A stretch of DNA of 64,000 nt, from the NCBI RefSeq assembly GCF_002135295.1, contig NZ_NEGG01000001.1:124001-188000 (forward strand), given 5' to 3'. Positions 55,670-64,000 of this stretch are shown in pieces (position 1 is the stretch's first letter; every line of letters begins with the position of its first letter). Below the pieces are notes generated by a model that was given only the letters and a program-made list of their open reading frames with translations, was not told the origin of the DNA and ran no database searches. The stretch is from Acinetobacter sp. ANC 5054 (lineage in GTDB: Bacteria > Pseudomonadota > Gammaproteobacteria > Pseudomonadales > Moraxellaceae). The position numbers and the translations under genes are program-made.

Positions 55670-56818
55670 ATGCAAAAACAACAACATTTTGTTCAGACTT
55701 TACTTTTTTCCGTATCGCTTAGCTTGATGTATCAAATTTCTTCGGCTGCTGAAACGATTGAGACGACTCCGCCCACGGTAGATCAGCCTTCAAATCAAGC
55801 TGAAAATATATCGAGCGAATACACGCCAAAACAATATGATCTTTTAGACTATATTCCACGCTGGATTGATGCCAGCCCAACATTTCTACCAGGGCAATCT
55901 GACCGTCCCATTGTCCCAACTACGGAACAAACAGAAAATAATAGTTGGACCGATAAACAACAAAAGAAAGTCAGAAATTGGACAGATCGAACAGCAATCA
56001 AAATGAATAATTGGTTTGGTGAAAGCCAGCCAGATAAACCAGCAAATGCAACATTAAGGGTCATCTTAGACAATAGCTGGGATAAACATGAAGGATACGA
56101 AATTAAGCCGCGTATTCGAGGAAAAATAAAATTACCGACTTTAGAAAAAAAATTGAGTGTCGTTTTTGGTGATGATTCTTTAGATAATGAGCTGGATAAT
56201 AACACTGCAATTTCTAATGAAAACCCTGCTGGGCGTACAGATAAGCATTATGACAATAAGCAAACCCGTGACGATAACAGCTCCCTCGCCTTACGCTGGT
56301 CTGAAATTTCAGATCGTCTCCCTTTTGAAACAGATATCGATCTCGGTTTACGTTCGGGCGATGATTTATATGTACGTTTAAAAGCCTCAAGAGAATGGCA
56401 ATTGGACAATGATTTTAATTTTGTTGCTGAACAAATCTATCGCTATGGTATTGATAGCGAAAACTATTTAAGAACAAATTTAGAACTGACCCATTCACGT
56501 GAAGGTCAGCCGTTTATTTCGAATCAATTCAATCTGACCTATGCAGATGAACAAGTTGATGATTTGAAATGGGACAACTACAGTTATCGTCAGCACCAGT
56601 TTTTTAAAGGCAATCGCTTTAACTATGGACTTTATACTGGTGGTTATTATGATGACAGCAAACTTCGCTTAAATAGTTGGGGGCCTTATGTTTCGTGGCG
56701 CCAACCCTTCCTACGCGAATGGTTCTATATTCAAGGTGATCTCAATTATCTGAACAATGACCGCGAAGATAAGAGCCACTATGTTGGTGCACTGCTACGA
56801 CTCGAAGCACTGTTCTAA
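55670..56818 (+). CDS. Probable outer-membrane beta-barrel protein
   Basis: 382 residues from MQKQQHFVQTLLFSVSLSLM. Signal peptide cut near SSAAET. A linker of about 60 residues and a basic helix (TDKQQKKVRNWTDRTAIKMNNWFGE) precede alternating hydrophobic strands with aromatic girdles (YDNKQTRDDNSSLALRWSEI, FNYGLYTGGYYDDSKLRL, WFYIQGDLNYL). It ends in Phe (LLRLEALF), the usual barrel-assembly signal. No family recognised. The Met at 55616 has no ribosome site; GGGG precedes the Met at 55670. Confidence 0.7.
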   Translation: MQKQQHFVQTLLFSVSLSLMYQISSAAETIETTPPTVDQPSNQAENISSEYTPKQYDLLDYIPRWIDASPTFLPGQSDRPIVPTTEQTENNSWTDKQQKKVRNWTDRTAIKMNNWFGESQPDKPANATLRVILDNSWDKHEGYEIKPRIRGKIKLPTLEKKLSVVFGDDSLDNELDNNTAISNENPAGRTDKHYDNKQTRDDNSSLALRWSEISDRLPFETDIDLGLRSGDDLYVRLKASREWQLDNDFNFVAEQIYRYGIDSENYLRTNLELTHSREGQPFISNQFNLTYADEQVDDLKWDNYSYRQHQFFKGNRFNYGLYTGGYYDDSKLRLNSWGPYVSWRQPFLREWFYIQGDLNYLNNDREDKSHYVGALLRLEALF

Positions 56819-56854
56819 TCCACGCCTTAACATTTCCAGTTTTAATCAGTCTAT

Positions 56855-56881
56855 AAAAAAGCCTCCCTTAGAAGGCTTTTT
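56855..56881. terminator. Bidirectional terminator between the barrel gene and htpG
   Basis: AGCCT and AGGCT arms with flanking A and T runs. Confidence 0.8.
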
Positions 56882-56890
56882 AAATTTTAC

Positions 56891-58810
56891 TTATTTCAAC
56901 AATAAGCTATTGATACGTTTAATGTATTGCGCAGGATCTTCAGGTAATCCTCCTTCAGCAATCAGTGCTTGATCGAAGATCACATTGGCTAAATCATCAA
57001 ATTGCGCTGAACCTTCTAACTTTTGCACCAATGGATGTGATGGGTTAATTTCCAATACAGGTTTCGACTCAGGTACTGCTTGCCCTGCTTGTTTCAGCAT
57101 ACGCACCAACTGTGGCGATAACTCACCTTCTGCAACCACGAGACACGCTGGTGAATCTACAAGGCGCGTGGTGACACGTACTTCAGATGTCTTCGCCTTT
57201 AAAGCATCCGACAATTTTTCCACGACAGGTTTAAATTGCTCAGTGGCTTCTTCAAGCGCTTTTTTCTCTTCAGCATCTTGTAAATCACCTAAATCAACAG
57301 CACCTTTAGAGACGTTTTGCAATGGTGTACCATCGAATTCAAAGACAAATTCCATCGCCCATTCATCGACACGTTCAGTCATCAATAAAACGTCAATGCC
57401 TTTCTTTTTAAAGAGTTCAAGTTGCGGCGAATTTTTTGCAGCATTTAAACTATCCGCTGTCACATAATAAATGGCTTTTTGCCCTTCTTTCATTTGGGCT
57501 TTATAGTCAGCAAATGACGTTTTTACCTCATCACTTCCAGCAGTCGCAAAACGTAATAATTTTAAAATACGTTCGCGATTCGCCAGATCTTCGCCCAAAC
57601 CTTCTTTTAACACTGAGCCAAATTCAGTGTAGAAGGTTTGAAATTTCTCTTGATCTGCTGCATCTTCGGATTTTGCCAAGCCGTCTAATACCGTCAAAAT
57701 ACGACGTGCATTACCTTCACGAATGGTTTTAACATCACGACTTTCTTGTAGCAGCTCACGGCTCACGTTCAGTGGTAAATCAGCACTATCAACCACACCT
57801 TGCACAAAGCGTAAGTAATTTGGAATCAGGTTATCTGCATCATCCATAATGAATACACGTTTCACATAAAGCTTAATGCCCGCCTTTGCTTCACGAGTAA
57901 AAATATTGCTCGGTGCACGTGATGGGATATACAGTAATTGCGTGTATTCAGTGCTGCCTTCTACGCGGTTATGTGCCCATGCCAATGGGGCCTCATAGTC
58001 ATGGCTCAGATTCTTATAAAATTCGCAATATTGCTCATCGCTAATTTCATTCTTATTGCGCGTCCACAAAGCACTCGCTGAGTTAATGGCTTCCCATTCA
58101 TCCGTCAGCACATATTGACCGGGTTTAGCTTCTTCACCTTCAGCTACTTCTTCTTGTTGCCAAACTTCTTTCGGCATTTCAATTGGCAAGCTAATATGGT
58201 CTGAATATTTATTGATGATCTGCTTTACTTTGTTACGATCTAAATAGTCCAATGCATCTTCACGTAAATGCAAAATAATCTCTGTTCCACGTGAAGCCTT
58301 ATGGATTTGCTCGACATCAAACTCACCTGTGCCTTGACTAACCCAGCGCACACCTTCCTCTGCCTCTGTGCCTGCACGACGTGATTCAACGGTAATTTTT
58401 TCAGCAACAATGAAGCCAGAATAAAAACCGACACCAAACTGACCAATTAATTGCGCATCAGACTTTTGATCGCCTGTCAGTTTCGACATAAAGTCTTTGG
58501 TTCCTGACTTGGCTATCGTCCCCAAATGCTCAATAGCTTCTTGCTGATTCATACCAATACCATTGTCAGAAATGGTGATGGTTTTATTGGTTTTGTCGAG
58601 ACAAATTCGAACATGTAGCTCAGGGTCATTTTCATAATATTCAGGATGATTAATCCCTTCAAAACGTAGTTTATCGCAGGCATCAGAAGCGTTCGACACC
58701 AACTCACGTAAGAAAATTTCAGGATTTGAATATAATGAATGTGTGACTAAATGTAGTAATTGAGCCACTTCGGCTTGGAAGCTATGTTTTTGAGAATTTT
58801 GTTCGCTCAT
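56891..58810 (-). CDS. htpG: Chaperone HtpG (bacterial Hsp90)
   Basis: 639 residues. ATP-driven dimeric chaperone. GHKL ATPase motifs: [37 protein letters not shown] and [14 protein letters not shown]. Middle-domain motif [17 protein letters not shown] with the catalytic Arg, and a C-terminal dimer domain with [10 protein letters not shown]. Full family length. GGAGAGACGA precedes the ATG. Confidence 0.97.
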   Translation of the reverse strand: MSEQNSQKHSFQAEVAQLLHLVTHSLYSNPEIFLRELVSNASDACDKLRFEGINHPEYYENDPELHVRICLDKTNKTITISDNGIGMNQQEAIEHLGTIAKSGTKDFMSKLTGDQKSDAQLIGQFGVGFYSGFIVAEKITVESRRAGTEAEEGVRWVSQGTGEFDVEQIHKASRGTEIILHLREDALDYLDRNKVKQIINKYSDHISLPIEMPKEVWQQEEVAEGEEAKPGQYVLTDEWEAINSASALWTRNKNEISDEQYCEFYKNLSHDYEAPLAWAHNRVEGSTEYTQLLYIPSRAPSNIFTREAKAGIKLYVKRVFIMDDADNLIPNYLRFVQGVVDSADLPLNVSRELLQESRDVKTIREGNARRILTVLDGLAKSEDAADQEKFQTFYTEFGSVLKEGLGEDLANRERILKLLRFATAGSDEVKTSFADYKAQMKEGQKAIYYVTADSLNAAKNSPQLELFKKKGIDVLLMTERVDEWAMEFVFEFDGTPLQNVSKGAVDLGDLQDAEEKKALEEATEQFKPVVEKLSDALKAKTSEVRVTTRLVDSPACLVVAEGELSPQLVRMLKQAGQAVPESKPVLEINPSHPLVQKLEGSAQFDDLANVIFDQALIAEGGLPEDPAQYIKRINSLLLK

Positions 58811-58932
58811 TCGTCTCTCCGTTCATATTGCTTTTAAAAGTTTATTGCATATATGAATGGAGGGACTTTGTTTTTTTTCAATAGGCTTAAATCAAATTTG
58901 GCCATGAAAATATACTTTGCACAGCACTGAGC

Positions 58933-59280
58933 TTAGAACGGGCCTTGCTTATAGACACGGTCCATATACAGATCTAATTTTTGCTGTCGCATTTTATAAA
59001 CATCTTGTAGACAACTCACATTATCTCTACATTGGTCACGTAAACTTAACCATTGCACTTGCTGATCCTGAATCGCACCACGCGTTCCCATAGGTACCAA
59101 ATGACGAATGATGTTGTAGGTCGTCGCCATCTTCACATCTGCATCGTTTATAGCTCTGTTATTGCAAATCGCATGTTCCGTGACTGTTTTAGCTTTATTA
59201 CAATCATAACTGGCAGCCTGTACAGAAAACGTCGCATAAGCACCACAGATAACCAGCGCACATTGAATCAATTTTTTCAT
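58933..59280 (-). CDS. LprI/DUF1311-type exported protein
   Basis: 115 residues. Signal peptide MKKLIQCALVICGAYATFSVQA cut before ASYDCNKA. The mature part has the DUF1311 pattern SYDCNKAKTVTEHAICNNRAINDADVKM and a later CRDNVSCLQDVY, four Cys forming two probable disulfides. LprI-type proteins inhibit lysozyme; whether this one does is not known. Confidence 0.82.
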   Translation of the reverse strand: MKKLIQCALVICGAYATFSVQAASYDCNKAKTVTEHAICNNRAINDADVKMATTYNIIRHLVPMGTRGAIQDQQVQWLSLRDQCRDNVSCLQDVYKMRQQKLDLYMDRVYKQGPF

Positions 59281-59394
59281 TCTGATACGTCCTACTGCAA
59301 AAAGTGAGAATAACCTTAAGATTCATCATTCTAATGTATTCAAGCTTCAACCTTTAACTCAATCCAAACGCGTTAGCATTGCGTAATTTTTTGC

Positions 59395-59420
59395 AAAAAA
59401 AACCCTGCCAAATGGCAGGG
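59395..59420 (-). terminator. ompW terminator
   Basis: CCCTGCCA and TGGCAGGG arms around AA; an eight-base T run on the minus strand. Confidence 0.9.
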
Positions 59421-59440
59421 TCTAAGCACAATTCTTAACC

Positions 59441-60028
59441 TTAGAATTTGTAGCTATAACCGATGGTGTACACCATTGGGTCGATGTCTAGGTCAAATTT
59501 ACCACCACCTAACTCATCAATTAGAGTCACTTCAGGGCTTAATTGAGCATAACGAGCATCGAAATAAACACCCCAGTTTTTCGCATCAGCTGGTTGATAA
59601 TTAAAACCGAGTTGACCTGCAAAACCAAAATCTTCTTTTACATTTTTAGCAGCGCCACTTTCATCCCAAGCAACAAATGCCGTACCACCTACACCAATAT
59701 ACGGTGTAAAACGTGTTGAATTTTTAAAGTTATATTTTGCCGTAATTGTTGGTGGAAGGTGCTTAATTTTAGCCGCCTTGCCGCCATCCAGTAATACGTC
59801 ATGACCAATTGGCGTTGCTAATAACAATTCAGCAGAAATATTGTCATTAAAGAAATATTCAACCGATGGTGTAAATGCTAGCTCATCATCCGCTTTAACT
59901 GTACCTAAAGCAGTTTCAGTATCACCTGTAGGAGAAATAACAGAACCACCAACTTTTACCTGCCATTCACCAGCCATTGCTGAAGCAGACATCCCCAATA
60001 ATGCAATAAGAGCAGCTTGTTTTAACAT
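59441..60028 (-). CDS. ompW: OmpW family outer-membrane protein
   Basis: 195 residues. Signal peptide MLKQAALIALLGMSASAMA cut before GEWQV. An 8-strand barrel typical of OmpW: WQVKVGGSVISPTGDT at the front, YFFNDNISAELLLATPIGHD, FTPYIGVGGTAFVAW and a C-terminal MVYTIGYSYKF. OmpW passes small hydrophobic molecules through a lateral opening and is linked with iron and carbapenem responses in Acinetobacter. Confidence 0.93.
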   Translation of the reverse strand: MLKQAALIALLGMSASAMAGEWQVKVGGSVISPTGDTETALGTVKADDELAFTPSVEYFFNDNISAELLLATPIGHDVLLDGGKAAKIKHLPPTITAKYNFKNSTRFTPYIGVGGTAFVAWDESGAAKNVKEDFGFAGQLGFNYQPADAKNWGVYFDARYAQLSPEVTLIDELGGGKFDLDIDPMVYTIGYSYKF

Positions 60029-60284
60029 TTTAAAGCAACCTTTCAGAATGAATAATTAATATTAAACATTAGTATTAATATTATGCAACACCCGTTATTA
60101 AACTAATTTTTACATTATTTATAATACATTGTTTTATATTGTTATTTATTTTAAACCAAGCCAGCAAGTTGGTTTTATAATTTCAAAAAATATTATTAAA
60201 TTATTAAAATAAATTCCAACCATTTTAATCCGATTTAATCATTATATTTTATTTTAAACCAACCAAAACCATCAGATTAATAAT
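60029..60284. other. Very AT-rich gap upstream of ompW
   Basis: No gene. Contains TATTTTAAACCAA twice about 100 bases apart (near 60147 and 60248) and an imperfect inverted AATATTAATA/TATTAATATT pair near 60060. It probably holds the ompW promoter, but no clear boxes could be chosen. Confidence 0.35.
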
Positions 60285-60313
60285 AAAAAAGGCGATTATA
60301 AAATCGCCTTTTT
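60285..60313 (-). terminator. Terminator of the Na+/H+ antiporter gene
   Basis: GGCGATT and AATCGCC arms flanked by A and T runs. Confidence 0.88.
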
Positions 60314-60329
60314 AAAATTTTTAATTTAC

Positions 60330-61742
60330 TTAAAGAACCATCACAGCAATCCAGCCAAAGATTAACAGCGGAATATTGAAGTGAATAAATGTCGGTACAA
60401 CAGTATCCCAAATATGATCATGTTGACCGTCAACTCCCAAACCTGCTGTAGGTCCTAATGTCGAGTCTGAAGCAGGCGAACCAGCATCACCCAATGCAGC
60501 GGCTGTACCAATCATCGCTACAGTCGCCAATGGTGAGAAACCGAACTGCACGCACAATGGTATATAAATCACCGCGAGTACAGGTACACTTGAGAAGGAA
60601 GAACCAATCCCAATGGTCACAAATAGCCCTGTAAAGAGCATTAGGAATGCAGCAAGTGCTTTATTACCACCAATAATCTCTACGATACCATTCACTAAAT
60701 TATTGATGTCCCCTGTCGCAGTCAGCACAGATGCAAAACCTTCGGCAGAAATCATGATAAAGCCAACCAAAGCCATAATGCGCATCCCTTGAACAAAGAT
60801 GTCATCTGCTTCACGCCATTTGAAAATTCCTGCTGCAGATAAAATAGCAAAGCCCACTAATCCACCCAGCATCATTGATTCTGAGAAGCGTTGTACCAAG
60901 AAGGTTAAAACTACCGCTAAAATAGCCATGATCATGGTCATTTTAGAAATACTAGGTGCTTTTGACGCCTCAACTTTCAGATCTTCTGCGTCATCTTCTA
61001 AATTTTGCTGATTGGCACGAAGCGGTTTATCTAAATCAATCGTGGTCACTGCTTTAACACTTCGATCTTGATACTGACGAGGCTTACGATAACTAATAAA
61101 CACCGCAACCAAGGCTCCAATCACCATACCAAGTACAGAAATGGCCATGCCCGCAGGCATCATCCAACGTTCAACTTGTAAGCCATATTCAGCGCCAATT
61201 TTGTTGATATTTCCCATCAAAATTTGTTCAAGGAAAATCGCACCAAACCCTGAAGGGATAAAGATATAGGTACCCACCAAGCCGAGTGTCAATACACATG
61301 CTGCTGCACGTCGATCTAGATTTAAATGATTCATCACTTTGAGTAACGGCGGAATCAAAACTGGAATAAATGCAATGTGCACCGGAATCACATTTTGCGA
61401 ACAAATCGCAGCAATCAACAAAATACTAAATAACAAATATTTAACTTTGTTGGCTTGAACATGACTAACTTCCTTACCCAAAATGCCAATTAATTTATGC
61501 GCTAATAAATCAGGAAGTCCAGACTTAGAAAGAGCCAAGGCAAAAGCTCCCAAAATTGCATAGGTCAATGCAACTTCAGCACCTTTACCCAGACCATCAT
61601 TAAAAGCAGAAACAGTATCTGGAAGGCTTAACCCTGCCACCAAACCACCAACGATTGCTGAAATTACTAATGTAAAGACAACGGAAACACGTGCCAGTGA
61701 CAAAATAAACATCACTAGAATCGCAATGACGACAGCATTCAT
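60330..61742 (-). CDS. Na+/H+ antiporter family protein
   Basis: 470 residues with about 11-12 membrane helices. The N-terminal MNAVVIAILVMFILSLARVSVVFTL and the motifs FALALSKSGLPDLLAHKL, FIPSGFGAIFLEQIL, GIGSSFSSVPVLAVIYIPL and AALGDAGSPASDSTLGPTAGL match the NhaC-like Na+/H+ antiporter family. A charged cytosolic loop of about 50 residues (DLDKPLRANQQNLEDDAEDLK) splits the two halves. The ion specificity is inferred from the family. Confidence 0.85.
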   Translation of the reverse strand: MNAVVIAILVMFILSLARVSVVFTLVISAIVGGLVAGLSLPDTVSAFNDGLGKGAEVALTYAILGAFALALSKSGLPDLLAHKLIGILGKEVSHVQANKVKYLLFSILLIAAICSQNVIPVHIAFIPVLIPPLLKVMNHLNLDRRAAACVLTLGLVGTYIFIPSGFGAIFLEQILMGNINKIGAEYGLQVERWMMPAGMAISVLGMVIGALVAVFISYRKPRQYQDRSVKAVTTIDLDKPLRANQQNLEDDAEDLKVEASKAPSISKMTMIMAILAVVLTFLVQRFSESMMLGGLVGFAILSAAGIFKWREADDIFVQGMRIMALVGFIMISAEGFASVLTATGDINNLVNGIVEIIGGNKALAAFLMLFTGLFVTIGIGSSFSSVPVLAVIYIPLCVQFGFSPLATVAMIGTAAALGDAGSPASDSTLGPTAGLGVDGQHDHIWDTVVPTFIHFNIPLLIFGWIAVMVL

Positions 61743-61895
61743 GAATTAGATTATAGGAAAAAGAAAAACAGCATTTTAGCAGATTAAATTTTCATTAACC
61801 GTAAATTCCACAATGCTCTTCTTCTTCTTAAATCATTTAGACATAAGCAATTGTAAATCTAAAGTATTGTATCAACCCATTTTATGAGCAACGCA

Positions 61896-62762
61896 TTAAA
61901 AACGTTGAGCAAATGTTCTGATATAGGTTGCAATATTTTCAGGCTGACTCAAAATTGCCCAATGATTCGCTTTAACCTCAACCACGGATAAATCTTCCAC
62001 CCATTGCGGTAATGCATCAATCAACTCAGGGCTCACAAAATTATCGTATTTCAATACAATGGCTTGGACTGGACAAATTGCATGTCGTTTACGCGGGCGA
62101 GTTAAGCTTGAAATAAAATTAGCACGGTACAAACCCACACCATTTTTCCCATCATGTTGAATATTGGCATTTAAAGGCAGATTCGGAGTTCGTTCCAATT
62201 CAGTGACCACTTTGCCCCATCGTTCAGGATTAAAGAAATGCCATGCCGTCGGCGCTAAAAATGGCAATTGGAAAACTGCGATATACCAAGACTTGCTGAT
62301 TTGTTTAAAAAATTTAGCCTTTCGCTGTTTGAATTGATCGCGTAGCCAAAATGCCGCATGATCTAAACAGGGTCCCGATATCGTGGAATATGACAAAATT
62401 TTTGATCTAAATTTTGGCTCAGTCACAGATTCCCAAGATTGAATTGACCCCCAGTCATGCGCTGCAAGATGAAATGGTCGATCCCCCAATACCGCTTGTG
62501 TCACACTGTCCAAATCTTGTGACAGTTGCGCTAAACGATAGTCACGTACTTTGCGAGGGACTGAGGACTGCCCTGCGCCACGCACATCGTAAGTCACGAT
62601 ATAAAAATCAGCGATAAGCTGCTGAATAACAGGTTCCCAAACTTCCTGATTATCTGGATAGCCGTGCACCAAAACTAAAGCAGGTTTGCTCGAATCCCCC
62701 CACAATTTTACAAACAGTCGCTGTTGGTCTGTGGTATTGACCCACTGAGTGCTGAAATCCAT
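61896..62762 (-). CDS. Epoxide-hydrolase-like alpha/beta hydrolase
   Basis: 288 residues. Oxyanion motif HGYPDN (33-38), nucleophile Asp103 in AAHDWGS where esterases have Ser, and a C-terminal catalytic His267 in KANHWAIL. An Asp nucleophile in an HDWG setting is typical of epoxide hydrolases and haloalkane dehalogenases. The natural substrate is unknown; an acyl or epoxy lipid is possible. Divergent from the DUF4442 gene, sharing about 120 bases of upstream DNA. Confidence 0.8.
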   Translation of the reverse strand: MDFSTQWVNTTDQQRLFVKLWGDSSKPALVLVHGYPDNQEVWEPVIQQLIADFYIVTYDVRGAGQSSVPRKVRDYRLAQLSQDLDSVTQAVLGDRPFHLAAHDWGSIQSWESVTEPKFRSKILSYSTISGPCLDHAAFWLRDQFKQRKAKFFKQISKSWYIAVFQLPFLAPTAWHFFNPERWGKVVTELERTPNLPLNANIQHDGKNGVGLYRANFISSLTRPRKRHAICPVQAIVLKYDNFVSPELIDALPQWVEDLSVVEVKANHWAILSQPENIATYIRTFAQRF

Positions 62763-62886
62763 TTTATAGTCCTTATTTGATGAATTATCGTATTGGCGAT
62801 TTATTTTTGATCATGGGCAATGTGATCAATGCCACATTTTTTAAACTGCTTTAGTATGCAAAGTACAGCACAAAAAAAAATTGACC

Positions 62887-63375
62887 ATGATGAGCATAAT
62901 CCAGAAAATAATGACAATTCCAATTGTCTCGAAATATTTACTCAATCACTATGCCCCATATAAAGGTGCGGGTATTGCAATTGATAAAATTGATTTAGAA
63001 AACTACCACATTCGCGTCAAAATGCCCTTAACGCGTAAAAATCAAAATATTGTCGGTGTACATTTTGGTGGAAGTTTATATTCGATGGTTGATCCATTTT
63101 ATATGCTGCTGTTGATGCATCATCTTGGTTCACGCTATATCGTGTGGGATAAAGCCGCCACTATTCAATTTCTTGCACCCGGTCGTGGCACCGTATACGC
63201 AAACATTCAACTGGATCTGAATGAAATCCAACACATAAAAACTTTAGTTGCAAATCATGCTCCAATTTTAAGAAATTATACGCTAAACGTTTTTGATGAG
63301 GCCGGCGTTCGCATTGCTGAAGAAATCCAGAAAACTTTATATATCCGATTAAAACAGCCACGCCCGCGCAAATAA
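62887..63375 (+). CDS. DUF4442 hotdog-fold (thioesterase-like) protein
   Basis: 162 residues from MMSIIQKIMTIPIVS. Hotdog fold with VGVHFGGSLYSMVDPFYMLLLMHHLG as the long central helix and its entry, and the family end DEAGVRIAEEIQKTLYIRLK. DUF4442 proteins resemble acyl-CoA thioesterases. Two adjacent ATG codons (62887, 62890); the ribosome site is weak for both. Convergent with the glycine-zipper lipoprotein. Confidence 0.8.
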   Translation: MMSIIQKIMTIPIVSKYLLNHYAPYKGAGIAIDKIDLENYHIRVKMPLTRKNQNIVGVHFGGSLYSMVDPFYMLLLMHHLGSRYIVWDKAATIQFLAPGRGTVYANIQLDLNEIQHIKTLVANHAPILRNYTLNVFDEAGVRIAEEIQKTLYIRLKQPRPRK

Positions 63376-63403
63376 AAAGGCGCTAATGAATTAGCGCCTT
63401 TTT
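63374..63403. terminator. Bidirectional terminator between convergent genes
   Basis: GGCGCTAAT and ATTAGCGCC arms with flanking A and T runs. Confidence 0.9.
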
Positions 63404-63422
63404 ATTGAAAAATTCAGAGTGA

Positions 63423-63779
63423 TTATCGGTTTTGCTCAATAGCAGCACCAGCACCGCCACCAATTGCACCACCAATGGCAGCACCACTATTTCCACCAAA
63501 GATACTTTTACCCACGGCAGAACCAATCGCACCACCAACACCACTATATGTTGCGTTACGGTTTGAACCATGTTGGGTCTTACTACCGACTGCCGCACCT
63601 GCACCACCACCAACTGCGGCGCCAACACCACCACCAACATTATTACCGACACCACCACCAATCGCACCACCGAGTGCAGCAGCACCAATACGTTGTTCAT
63701 TCGGTGACATACTTTCACAACCGGCAAGCATCATGGTCGACATTGTCGCAACTGCGAGTACGCACATTACTTTTTTCAT
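63423..63779 (-). CDS. Glycine-zipper outer-membrane lipoprotein
   Basis: 118 residues. Lipoprotein signal MKKVMCVLAVATMSTMMLAGC with lipobox LAGC, so Cys21 is lipidated; the residues after it (ESM) do not give a +2 Asp, which predicts the outer membrane. Two glycine-zipper blocks follow (IGAAALGGAIGGGVGNNVGG and AAIGGAIGGGAGAAIEQNR), as in the YmgG/OsmB/SlyB group. The repetitive GGTGGTGC-type codons make open frames in the other strands, which are not genes. Confidence 0.85.
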   Translation of the reverse strand: MKKVMCVLAVATMSTMMLAGCESMSPNEQRIGAAALGGAIGGGVGNNVGGGVGAAVGGGAGAAVGSKTQHGSNRNATYSGVGGAIGSAVGKSIFGGNSGAAIGGAIGGGAGAAIEQNR

Positions 63780-63910
63780 TGTGATGATCCTTGTCTTCTT
63801 CAGTTACATTTAGTCTAAATCTATTCTATGAAACAAATAGACAGAGCTTGTTACGTCTGTAGGCAGAAATGCTGCATTTTGTAAAATACGGTTCAAGGCA
63901 TTAAGTTGGT

Positions 63911-64000
63911 TTATTCAGGATGTTCATCCAAAATCATTAGATCTTTAGTCGTTTCACCATTTTCAGTTAAAACTGCATGTGACAATTTAGCTTTGGTTTC
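63911..64000 (-). CDS. C-terminal end of an unidentified protein, partial
   Basis: The last 29 codons, ending TTKDLMILDEHPE and TAA at 63911-63913; the gene continues past the right edge. Too short to identify. About 130 bases separate it from the lipoprotein start. Confidence 0.5.
   Translation of the reverse strand, partial: ETKAKLSHAVLTENGETTKDLMILDEHPE

Noticed and set aside
56985..57467. 160-codon plus-strand frame inside htpG
   Set aside because: Antisense shadow of htpG, rich in Ser and Thr as expected from its reversed codons.
63464..63784. His- and Pro-rich plus-strand frames opposite the glycine-zipper lipoprotein
   Set aside because: Caused by the repeated Gly/Ala codons of the real minus-strand gene.
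1..64000. tRNA, rRNA, CRISPR, IS or integrase genes
   Set aside because: Intergenic regions were read on both strands; no cloverleaf, repeat-spacer array, transposase or integrase motif was found.

Overview
The window looks like a chromosomal segment of an Acinetobacter species (Gammaproteobacteria, Moraxellaceae). The base composition is AT-rich. Lineage markers include polyphosphate:AMP phosphotransferase, a protein of the Acinetobacter 'FFLEELY motif' type, detached gspF/gspG type II secretion genes, a TTG-started envZ after ompR, and the ubiE-ubiJ-ubiB cluster. Most of the window is conserved housekeeping DNA with short intergenic gaps and many strong intrinsic terminators. No rRNA, tRNA, CRISPR array, insertion sequence or integrase was seen.

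Layout. 1-3456: an orphan type VI secretion module on the minus strand, vgrG followed with a 4-base overlap by a Ser-hydrolase (lipase) effector that runs off the left edge. 3.6-10 kb: tusA, a small exported protein, corC-lnt (envelope lipoprotein acylation), csaA, a small membrane protein, and gspG/gspF. 10-15.2 kb: priA, a Kef-type K+/H+ antiporter and hslO (Hsp33). 15.4-17.3 kb: three tandem, diverged DUF2147 exported proteins, each with its own terminator. 17.4-20.6 kb: cbpA-cbpM, a YdcH-like protein and corA. 20.7-23.4 kb: rpsO-pnp with a structured leader. 23.4-24.2 kb: a gene-free stretch with two opposed terminator hairpins. 24.2-33.7 kb: recC-recB-recD, with an array of three DnaA-box-like sites at exact 12-base spacing between recB and recD.

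33.8-41.9 kb: a DUF697-like protein, polyphosphate:AMP phosphotransferase, the FFLEELY-type protein, ubiE-ubiJ-ubiB (ubiquinone), a patatin-like phospholipase and a small membrane protein. 41.99-44.08 kb: a decayed DUF2075-type ATPase/nuclease gene (one in-frame stop, one frameshift) bracketed by two identical 32-base terminator repeats. This is the clearest accessory insertion in the window. 44.1-51 kb: tex, ompR-envZ (separated by an unusual structured gap) and a family I CoA-transferase. 51-56.8 kb: ypeA-type acetyltransferase, FrnE-like oxidoreductase, dodecin, two small envelope peptides, and an unrecognised three-gene run (59-aa protein, about 490-aa protein, probable outer-membrane barrel). 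56.9-64 kb: htpG, an LprI-like protein, ompW, a Na+/H+ antiporter family protein, an epoxide-hydrolase-like enzyme divergent from a DUF4442 hotdog protein, a glycine-zipper lipoprotein, and the tail of a further minus-strand gene.

No wholly new multi-gene system is proven here. The strongest leads are the DnaA-box array between recB and recD, the terminator-flanked decayed DUF2075 gene, the VgrG tail/lipase pairing, the ompR-envZ intergenic structure, and the unrecognised 53.9-56.8 kb gene run. Assignments rest on motif recognition by eye; no database search was run.
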